Shown here piece after piece: positions 7,500-11,694 of a stretch of DNA of 11,694 nt. The number at the start of each line of letters is the position of its first letter. Within the stretch, counting starts at the first letter, position 1. A program made the position numbers and the translations under genes. A model generated the notes under the pieces. The model saw only the letters and a program-made list of their open reading frames with translations. It had not been told where the DNA came from and ran no database searches. This DNA is from Collinsella sp. AF02-46-1 (GTDB lineage: Bacteria; Actinomycetota; Coriobacteriia; Coriobacteriales; Coriobacteriaceae). The DNA is taken from positions 1-11,694 of the forward strand of contig CAKXKM010000060.1 in assembly GCA_934876235.1 (NCBI GenBank), read 5' to 3'.

Positions 7500-7523
7500 C
7501 AGACGTGTTCGCCCACGTTATCT

Positions 7524-7569
7524 GGCCTGCGCCCAGACGGCATCGGTGTCGTCCGGGCGCAGGCCTTTT
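7524..7569 (+). terminator. Strong Rho-independent terminator after the metal ATPase
   Basis: An 11-bp perfect stem (GGCCTGCGCCC, 7524-7534, with GGGCGCAGGCC, 7555-7565) contains an inner GACG/CGTC pairing and is followed by TTTT (7566-7569). It ends the metal-efflux operon. Its 3' arm overlaps the likely ribosome site and start of the next gene, so translation of that gene could compete with hairpin formation. Confidence 0.85.
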
Positions 7570-8063
7570 GCGTTTGGATGCCAACGTATGGGTTGATTCG
7601 TTTTGCGTCGACCATGCCGAGTCGCTTGCCGCGCGTGCGTTTATTGGGCAGGCGACGGAGGCGGGGGGCATTGCTGTTCTTTCCGGTGCATATCGCCAAG
7701 GACGTACTGTATGTTGTACAGCACGAACTGAAGCGCAGCGTTCTTGCCAGCGGGGGAGCGCTCGGCGAGGCTTCTGCCCGCGCGATTGGCGATGCGGCGC
7801 TGGCGTTTGTTCGGAACATGACCGAAAACGCCACGGCCGTGGGTGCAGATGCGTCGGACCTTTGGCTGGCCGACAAATACTCAGCGCTCCATCGCGATTA
7901 CGAGGACAACTTGGTACTCGCCGCATGCAAACGCGCGCAGGTCGATTACTTGGTGACCAACGATCGCAAGCTGCTCGAACATGCCGATCTTGCAGCAAAG
8001 ACCCCGCGCCAAATGATGCCGATTCTTGCTTTGGCCAAACGCGGCAGCGCGGTTATCGGTTGA
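7568..8063 (+). pseudogene. PIN-domain ribonuclease-like gene, frameshifted
   Basis: Two frames together encode one PIN-domain protein of about 165 residues. The first frame starts at a TTG (7568) and reads LDANVWVDSFCVDHAES, the family's N-terminal Asp motif. The second, to 8063, contains the conserved Glu of HELKR, then YEDNLVLAACKRAQVDYLVTNDRKLL, which carries the middle and C-terminal acidic residues. The frames join within GCGGGGGGC: removing one of the six G at 7663-7668 gives a smooth TEAGALLFFPVHIAKD. PIN proteins are Mg-dependent RNases, often VapC toxins, but no antitoxin is adjacent. In the downstream frame alone the nearest ATG (7578) gives an Arg-rich N-terminus lacking the catalytic Asp. 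The break could be a real mutation, slippage at the G-run or a sequencing error. Confidence 0.75.
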
Positions 8064-8075
8064 CGCGAACTGTTT

Positions 8076-8112
8076 GCGGGCCCCTTGGACGACGATGCGC
8101 CAAGGGGCCCGC
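8076..8112. terminator. Hairpin between convergent genes, possible bidirectional terminator
   Basis: A perfect 13-bp stem (GCGGGCCCCTTGG, 8076-8088, with its complement at 8100-8112) closes an 11-base loop. It lies between the ends of the plus-strand PIN gene and the minus-strand gene that stops at 8122. Neither side has a clear T-run, so termination in either direction is inferred from stability and position. Confidence 0.6.
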
Positions 8113-8121
8113 GTCTGCTAT

Positions 8122-8556
8122 TTACAAAAGCTCGGCCTTGATGGCGGGACTTTCTGCGAGCTGCTCGGCTGCCTTTTCGTCGGAGCTGTCGAGTGCTGCC
8201 AGACTGCGGTAGACCCACTCGTTGACCTGGGTGTTCTTGACGCCTGCGGTCTGCATAAGGGCGCCTACCTCGCGGATTGCTGCGAGCAGATCGGCTTTGG
8301 GACCCGCGAGCTCGACCTCGATGCCGTGGTAGGCGGCCACGCCGCGGTTCTCGCTCACGTGGTCGATAAAGCCTTCGACGGTCTCAAGCTGCTGGGCGAG
8401 AGCTGCATCATCGTCAGCGTCCAGCGCAACAAGGGCGTTCGAAACCGTGAGGGCGGGATGTCCGCAGGGGACAAAGCCTTCGATGACATCCATAGCTTCG
8501 GTAATGGTTGAGCCCAGGCCTGCGAGGGCGTTGACGAGTTGCTGCTTGGTATCCAT
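8122..8556 (-). CDS. Hypothetical protein, 144 residues
   Basis: I do not recognise this protein. It is acidic, Ala/Leu-rich and apparently all-helical, with no signal peptide or membrane segment, so it is probably cytosolic. It contains a GHPALTVSNALVALD segment near residues 32-46 and a helical C-terminal half ending SSDEKAAEQLAESPAIKAELL. The ATG at 8556 is supported by AAAGGAC a few bases upstream. It is convergent with the PIN gene across a hairpin and divergent from the tmRNA gene, so it seems to be a single-gene unit. Codon use is like that of the host genes to the left, not notably phage-like. Function is unknown; the helical repeats resemble small scaffold or regulatory proteins in general but match nothing specific. 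Confidence 0.75.
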   Translation of the reverse strand: MDTKQQLVNALAGLGSTITEAMDVIEGFVPCGHPALTVSNALVALDADDDAALAQQLETVEGFIDHVSENRGVAAYHGIEVELAGPKADLLAAIREVGALMQTAGVKNTQVNEWVYRSLAALDSSDEKAAEQLAESPAIKAELL

Positions 8557-8691
8557 AACGGTCCTTTCGACGGGTCAATGTTGCTTGGCGAAAATATACG
8601 TGACGCGATCGGTAACAAAAGTGCGAAGTGCGGCGCACATTGGGGTCTTCACAGCTCGTGCATAGAACAGCTGTCCGCTTTCAGAACGTGG

Positions 8692-8697
8692 TAAGAT
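8692..8697 (+). promoter_or_regulatory. Candidate -10 element for ssrA
   Basis: TAAGAT (five of six bases of TATAAT) is the best -10-like hexamer upstream of the tmRNA. No good -35 is seen at the right spacing. Transcription from here would give a 5' leader of about 90 bases, to be removed by RNase P. The evidence is weak. Confidence 0.3.
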
Positions 8698-8793
8698 AAC
8701 ACTCCACAAGTGGGGCTCGCCCCGCATGTTCCTTGAAAAGTCGACGGTTGTCGGGTACTCGTGCCCAATGCCATCCAGACTTTCCCGACATTC

Positions 8794-9157
8794 GGGGGCG
8801 ACTGGTTTCGACACGATAGCTCTGAGAGAGGAAGCAAGCCGAGGTCTCCTCGCCTCGTTAAACAGGGGTACCGTCAAATTGAATTGACAACAACTCTTCT
8901 TTTGAGCCTATGGCTCTCGCTGCTTAATTTATAGCGGCGCGTCAACCCGGTGATTTCCCCGACACCGGCGCGACGTCATTTTAGGGGAATGCTCCTGCGC
9001 ACGTAATCGGTATGGCGCGGGCTAAGACCGAACCGGTTAGGACGCCGCGAGCGTGTCGCTGCGCGCAAAGCGTCCGAGACAAAACCAGCGACTGAGCTTG
9101 GAGATGCCAATCAGGGGGCTTTCGTGGACCGGAGTTCGATTCTCCGCGCCTCCACCA
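8794..9157 (+). ncRNA. ssrA: Transfer-messenger RNA (tmRNA), intact
   Basis: tmRNA rescues stalled ribosomes and tags unfinished proteins for proteolysis with SmpB. The 5' end GGGGGCGACTGGTTTCGACA and the 3' end (T-arm GGAGTTCGATTCTCC, then CGCCTCC-A-CCA) pair as a 7-bp acceptor stem with one G-U pair, forming the tRNA-like domain; CCA is encoded (9155-9157). Inside, a short reading frame at 8886-8927 gives the tag DNNSSFEPMALAA followed by TAA, with the canonical ALAA degron. An in-frame TGA lies two codons before the proposed resume codon GAC, which starts the tag with Asp rather than the usual Ala. An A at position -4 before the resume codon fits known tmRNAs. GC-rich pseudoknot sequence follows. 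Prophage genes begin immediately downstream, so the 3' end is the likely attachment site, regenerated intact by the insertion. Confidence 0.95.
9123..9157. other. Probable prophage attachment site (attL/attR core) in the ssrA 3' end
   Basis: The 3' end of ssrA is a classic integration site for tyrosine-integrase phages and islands. Here the intact tRNA-like 3' end is followed within about 100 bases by minus-strand phage lysis genes. The second core copy would be at the other prophage end, outside the window, so the exact core cannot be set from this sequence. Confidence 0.5.
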
Positions 9158-9170
9158 ACTGTTCAGTAGG

Positions 9171-9190
9171 CGAACACATACGCGTGTTCG
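9171..9190. repeat. Short inverted repeat downstream of ssrA
   Basis: CGAACAC (9171-9177) and GTGTTCG (9184-9190) are inverted around six bases, 13 bases after the tmRNA 3' end. It may be an integrase or excisionase arm site, or a small hairpin. No further evidence is visible. Confidence 0.35.
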
Positions 9191-9225
9191 TCGTTAGGCG
9201 GGCGTTCGTATTGCTCGTCAGATAG

Positions 9226-9257
9226 AAAGAAGCCGCTCCATACGGGGCGGCTTCTTT
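9226..9257. terminator. Bidirectional terminator between ssrA and the phage lysis genes
   Basis: The stem GAAGCCGCTCC (9229-9239) pairs with GGGGCGGCTTC (9244-9254), with one G-U pair and an ATAC loop. AAA precedes it and TTT follows. It can end the tmRNA transcript on the plus strand and the lysis operon on the minus strand, where TTTCT follows the stem. Confidence 0.8.
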
Positions 9258-9262
9258 GCGTT

Positions 9263-9574
9263 CTAGGCCTGCGGCATGATCTCCTGCTCGCCGTCCTCGT
9301 CCATGTACGGCATGAGGAACACGCCGCCCTGCTCGGTGGTAAGCAGCAGGTACTCGCGGTTGTGCTCGTCGCACACGATTTCCTGGCCGATGCCCTCGGG
9401 CAGGTCGTATATGGGGCCGTCCGTGCGGGCTTGCCTCACGGTCACGTCTTGCGCTCCCATGGCCTGCGACGCGCAGCTGGCGGCGGCCAGGACGATGAAC
9501 AGCAGGACGACCGCCGCGAGGATGGGGCCGCACCCGCCGTTGCGCTCCTCGTCTGCGGGGCTCGGGTACGGCAT
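9263..9574 (-). CDS. Small membrane-anchored or lipoprotein-like phage protein
   Basis: 103 residues, last gene of the lysis cassette. A short N-terminus (PSPADEERNGGCGP) is followed by one strong membrane segment (about residues 17-33, ILAAVVLLFIVLAAAS) and Cys34, so it is either a single-pass membrane protein or an atypical lipoprotein. The lipobox AAS-C is poor because position -3 is Ala. The rest is a small soluble domain with IVCDEHNREYLLLTTEQGGVF, loosely like DUF6440 proteins (VDxxTGVxYL...GG). The ATG at 9574 has GGTGGG upstream and lies three bases after the endolysin stop. It may aid lysis or alter the lysogen's surface. Both roles are guesses. Confidence 0.72.
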   Translation of the reverse strand: MPYPSPADEERNGGCGPILAAVVLLFIVLAAASCASQAMGAQDVTVRQARTDGPIYDLPEGIGQEIVCDEHNREYLLLTTEQGGVFLMPYMDEDGEQEIMPQA

Positions 9575-9577
9575 GGC

Positions 9578-10390
9578 CTATCCCACCTTCACCAGATAGT
9601 CGTCGGCCTCTGGCTTGCCCGTGGCCTTGCCCACGGCGATGTAGCGCGTTGCGCCGCTGTAGCCCGTGTATCGGCCCCACACGTAGCCGTCGGCGATCTT
9701 GTACCAGTTATCCAGCGTCACGGTCTCGCCGCTGGAATAGTGCGCCACCTCGGTGCCGCCCAGGCCGGGGGCGTCGCGCACGCGCAGGTAGTCCACAGTG
9801 CAGCGGTAGGTGCCGCCGAAGTTCTCGGTCGTTTCCTGCTGCGCAGGCTGCGGCTGCGGGACGGCTGCGGGGGCGCTTCCAGCAGTGATGCCGAAGCATT
9901 CCAGGTAGATGCGCGCCAGCTCGTCCAGGTTGCCGTTGAACTTCTCGCGGTCGCCGTCGTTGTCGATGAAGCCGTTCTCGCACAGGCGGTAGTTGATGCC
10001 GCGCGCGGCGGCTCGGTTCGGGTTCGCGAGGTCGGAACGGCGCACCAGCTTCTCGGAGCGCCCGGGCATGAACGCCGCCAGCTTGTCGGCCAGCGCATTG
10101 TCGTACTCGTCAGGCTCAAAGCCCTCCTTGATGATGACGTGCGCGCCGTGGGCCGTGGCGATGCCGCTGGCGTCCATGTGCAGCTCCACCACTGGCGCGT
10201 CGGTGCTCAGGCGGTTAAGCCCGCCGTCGGCGTACCAGTTGCGGGACGTATCGCCCAGCTCGACCTCGGAACCGCCCAGTTCCTTGATTCGCTGGCCCAG
10301 GGCGCGAACGCGCTCGGCCTCGGTGCAGCCGCCTGCGCAGCAGCCGGGGTCGCCAGCGCCGTGGCCGCAGATGATGAACAGTTTAGCCAT
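9578..10390 (-). CDS. Phage endolysin: N-acetylmuramoyl-L-alanine amidase (amidase_3) with C-terminal SH3b domain
   Basis: A 270-residue cell-wall hydrolase that cuts the bond between MurNAc and L-Ala in peptidoglycan. The amidase_3 domain covers about residues 1-160: zinc ligands His10 (ICGHGAGDPG), Glu24 and His71 (VELHMDAS), and catalytic Glu138 (RLCENGFIDN). A Pro/Gln/Ala-rich linker (about 165-190) leads to an SH3b-type wall-binding domain (YLRVRDAPG...YVWGRYTGY). There is no signal peptide, so release should need a holin, and holin candidates lie directly upstream. The ATG at 10390 is preceded by AAGGAG at ideal spacing. It lies three bases from the stop of the upstream gene and three from the next gene, so the cassette is one operon. 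All expected catalytic residues are present. Confidence 0.92.
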   Translation of the reverse strand: MAKLFIICGHGAGDPGCCAGGCTEAERVRALGQRIKELGGSEVELGDTSRNWYADGGLNRLSTDAPVVELHMDASGIATAHGAHVIIKEGFEPDEYDNALADKLAAFMPGRSEKLVRRSDLANPNRAAARGINYRLCENGFIDNDGDREKFNGNLDELARIYLECFGITAGSAPAAVPQPQPAQQETTENFGGTYRCTVDYLRVRDAPGLGGTEVAHYSSGETVTLDNWYKIADGYVWGRYTGYSGATRYIAVGKATGKPEADDYLVKVG

Positions 10391-10393
10391 TGC

Positions 10394-10699
10394 CTACTCC
10401 TTCCCGCCTACGGTCACGCCCAGCAGGGCGTCGAGCCACTTGGATGTGATGCCTACCGACTTGAACAGCGTGTAGGCCGCCTGCACGCCGCCTACCACGG
10501 CGAAGGCGCACGTGACCCATGCGCCCGGGTCTGCGGGCACGCCGCCCACGAAGCCGGTCACGACGCCCGCCAGGAGCGAGCAGCCCAGCGCCAGGATGCG
10601 CGCGGCCTTGCCGGTCATGGCCTCGGTCTTGATCAGCTGCACCGCGAACGGCACGGCGAAAGACAGCACGATGGCTGCGATTGCTTGCATTTCTGTCAT
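10394..10699 (-). CDS. Candidate holin, three predicted membrane segments
   Basis: 101 residues from MTEMQAIAAIVLSF, with three hydrophobic stretches at about residues 5-22, 34-53 and 61-78. A short charged C-terminus (SKWLDALLGVTVGGKE) follows. Size, topology and position immediately before the endolysin fit a class I holin, which forms the membrane lesion that lets the amidase out. No family name is assigned. The ATG at 10699 is chosen because AAAGGA lies eight bases upstream; the open frame extends further but only through the end of the preceding gene. The role is inferred from context. Confidence 0.72.
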   Translation of the reverse strand: MTEMQAIAAIVLSFAVPFAVQLIKTEAMTGKAARILALGCSLLAGVVTGFVGGVPADPGAWVTCAFAVVGGVQAAYTLFKSVGITSKWLDALLGVTVGGKE

Positions 10700-10712
10700 T
10701 TTGGATTCCTTT

Positions 10713-11126
10713 CTATCGAGCCGATTCCTTGTAGAGCAGGTCAACGCGGTCGGCGATGTGATCGACCTTCGCCGCCATGCCCTGGCTGCGCGCCTGGCTG
10801 TTCGCCAGGTCGGCGTGCAGCACCTCATTGGAGGTCACGACGGACTCCATGAGCGCCTTCATAGCCTCCATCAGCGCGTTGCTGCGCTCCATCTGCGCGG
10901 CGATGCGGCCCTCCATCTGGCTGCGCTCGCGGTCGCGCTGCGCCCGCTCGTTCACCTCGTCCTGCTTTCGCTCTTCGCGCTTGAGGTCGATGTTCGCCTT
11001 GCGCTCGTTCTGGGCCTTGAACTCTTCGAGGAACTGCTTGCCGAAGTACAGGACCACTAGGACGAGCAGTGCGCCGAAAAGCGACCCGGGGCCGTACGGC
11101 GCGAAGATTTCCAGCACGTCGGTCAT
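10713..11126 (-). CDS. Phage protein with N-terminal membrane segment and long coiled coil, holin accessory candidate
   Basis: 137 residues. One membrane segment near the N-terminus (about 12-28, GSLFGALLVLVVLYFGKQF) is followed by a highly charged helix rich in Glu, Arg, Lys and Gln. This runs nearly to the end and is predicted to be a coiled coil (for example KREERKQDEVNERAQRDRER). This 'one TM plus charged helix' layout resembles BhlA-type bacteriocin/phage holins. It could be the holin itself, a holin regulator or a tail-associated membrane protein. The ATG at 11126 is preceded by GAGGAGGT, a strong site with about ten bases of spacing. It is the first gene after the terminator at 11181-11210, hence the first of the lysis cassette. 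Confidence 0.7.
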   Translation of the reverse strand: MTDVLEIFAPYGPGSLFGALLVLVVLYFGKQFLEEFKAQNERKANIDLKREERKQDEVNERAQRDRERSQMEGRIAAQMERSNALMEAMKALMESVVTSNEVLHADLANSQARSQGMAAKVDHIADRVDLLYKESAR

Positions 11127-11180
11127 TCGTTTTCTCACCTCCTCGAATCGCTGCCGCGATTGTCCGCGAGGTGTCGCCGG

Positions 11181-11210
11181 GCAAAAGAAAAGCGCCCCCG
11201 AAGGGGCGCT
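11181..11210 (-). terminator. Minus-strand terminator upstream of the lysis cassette
   Basis: On the minus strand, AGCGCCCC and GGGGCGCT (arms 11203-11210 and 11191-11198) close a TTCG tetraloop and are followed by TTTTCTTTT. It begins two bases after the stop of the 81-residue gene at 11213. It should reduce or stop transcription from the upstream phage genes into the lysis genes, unless antiterminated. Confidence 0.85.
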
Positions 11211-11212
11211 CG

Positions 11213-11458
11213 CTACTCCTGCGGCGCTTCCGGCTGGTCGGGCTCCATGGCTTCCAGCTCGTTGATGCGGTCGCGCCACGTCTGGCGCTGCGAGATGATC
11301 TCGGCCACCTCCTTGGCAGCTGCGGCGATGGCCGAGAGCAGGTCGGTGATGGACGATGCGGAGAAGATGCGCTCCACCGCCTTCATGACCTTGTAGTCGC
11401 TCTGCTCAAGCTGCTGTTTGTAGCCGTTGATCTCCCCGGCGATTTCCTGTTCCGTCAT
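11213..11458 (-). CDS. Small phage protein, predicted helical
   Basis: 81 residues, mostly helical, with YKQQLEQSDYKVMKAVERIF near the start and RQTWRDRINELEAME near the end. Small phage proteins with this 'SDYKxxK...RxxxRxxINELE' pattern are remembered next to tail-fibre genes in gram-positive phages, but I cannot name the family. The ATG at 11458 is preceded by GGAAGGAG at ideal spacing and overlaps the stop of the upstream reading frame by four bases (ATGA). It is the last gene before the terminator at 11181-11210. A tail-associated role is inferred from position only. Confidence 0.65.
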   Translation of the reverse strand: MTEQEIAGEINGYKQQLEQSDYKVMKAVERIFSASSITDLLSAIAAAAKEVAEIISQRQTWRDRINELEAMEPDQPEAPQE

Positions 11459-11694
11459 GGGTCGCTCCTTCCGTTGCTAGGGTAGGGGCATGTTCCCATC
11501 CGTGTCGCCTCCAGGTTTGGATTGCATTGAGCAACCCCCCCCGCGGGATTTCCGAACAGGCTGCGGTACAGCGCGTCCATGGCCCGCACGCTGTGGTGCG
11601 CGTCCAGCCGCTTCATACCTCCGCGCCAGCTCTGGTAGCTCTGCTCCACCTGCTCGGGGGTCATGATGCCATCGGCGACCATGCGGGCCATCTT
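11455..11694 (-). CDS. C-terminal part of a probable reverse transcriptase, runs off the right edge
   Basis: The visible frame is open to the window edge, so the true start lies beyond it. The first ~45 visible residues include MTPEQVEQSYQSWRGG and AMDALYRSLFG, which resemble the C-terminal tail of phage-type and group II-like reverse transcriptases (SYxSWxGHxxxxxxxxxxxxMDxxYxxLF). This is pattern memory; no catalytic YxDD motif is in the window. The ~30 residues after LFG are rich in Pro, Gly and Asn and follow a run of eight C (11535-11542), so the native C-terminus may be nearer LFG or in another frame. The stop overlaps the next ATG. If it is a reverse transcriptase in a phage tail region, a diversity-generating retroelement is the natural hypothesis. 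Confidence 0.5.
   Translation of the reverse strand, partial: KMARMVADGIMTPEQVEQSYQSWRGGMKRLDAHHSVRAMDALYRSLFGNPAGGVAQCNPNLEATRMGTCPYPSNGRSDP

Noticed and set aside
7578..8063. PIN gene as an intact 161-residue protein from ATG 7578
   Set aside because: Its first ~30 residues are an Arg-rich off-frame translation; the true PIN N-terminus LDANVWVD is in another frame.
9111..9680. Minus-strand frame ending in VEARRIELRSTKAP
   Set aside because: This ending is the translated complement of the tmRNA 3' end, a familiar annotation artefact.
9362..10852. Plus-strand 496-residue open frame opposite the endolysin and holin genes
   Set aside because: The composition is that of an antisense shadow (Ala/Val/Arg-rich, no domain), whereas the minus strand carries a clear amidase with catalytic residues.
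11459..11560. Template repeat of a diversity-generating retroelement next to the reverse-transcriptase end
   Set aside because: Only about 100 bases are available, and no second copy exists in the window to compare, so it cannot be called.
1..11694. CRISPR array or restriction/abortive-infection cluster
   Set aside because: No regularly spaced direct repeats, and no nuclease, methylase or defence ATPase was seen apart from the broken PIN gene.

Overview
The window looks like a chromosomal segment of a high-GC Coriobacteriia bacterium, most likely Collinsella or a close relative. This is inferred from the composition, the AGGA/GGAGG-type ribosome sites, the transporter families and the actinobacterial-looking tmRNA. 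No search was run, so the genus is a judgement.

Layout from left to right. Positions 1-260 carry two plus-strand terminator-like hairpins, a short GC-rich structured stretch between them, and an imperfect palindromic repeat. A minus-strand AraC-family regulator (261-1280) is divergent from a two-gene ABC exporter-fold operon (1380-3206 and 3207-4964). The two subunits resemble the IrtA/IrtB and YbtP/YbtQ heterodimers that handle siderophores. A second copy of the palindromic repeat follows the operon.

Next is a compact metal-efflux operon. A sigma70-like promoter has a 20-bp near-palindrome at its predicted start site; half of it matches the DtxR/IdeR iron-box half-site. It drives a small DUF6110-like protein (5160-5405) and a P1B-type ATPase (5424-7499) with a Tyr-Ser-Cys-Ala metal-site motif. 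A strong terminator closes the operon. A PIN-domain ribonuclease gene (7568-8063) follows and is broken by a one-base frameshift in a run of six G. An unrecognised 144-residue gene is convergent with it.

The ssrA gene for tmRNA (8794-9157) is complete, with a readable tag ending in ALAA. Directly downstream, all genes switch to the minus strand and to phage function: the C-terminus of a probable reverse transcriptase at the right edge, a small phage protein, a UUCG-capped terminator, and a lysis cassette. The cassette comprises a TM-plus-coiled-coil protein, a three-TM holin candidate, an amidase_3/SH3b endolysin and a small membrane or lipoprotein. The simplest reading is a prophage integrated at the 3' end of ssrA with its lysis end next to the attachment site; the integrase and most of the phage lie beyond the window.

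The strongest leads are the operator/promoter of the metal ATPase operon, the possible diversity-generating retroelement at the right edge, and the frameshifted PIN gene. Nothing in the window is clearly a wholly new defence system.
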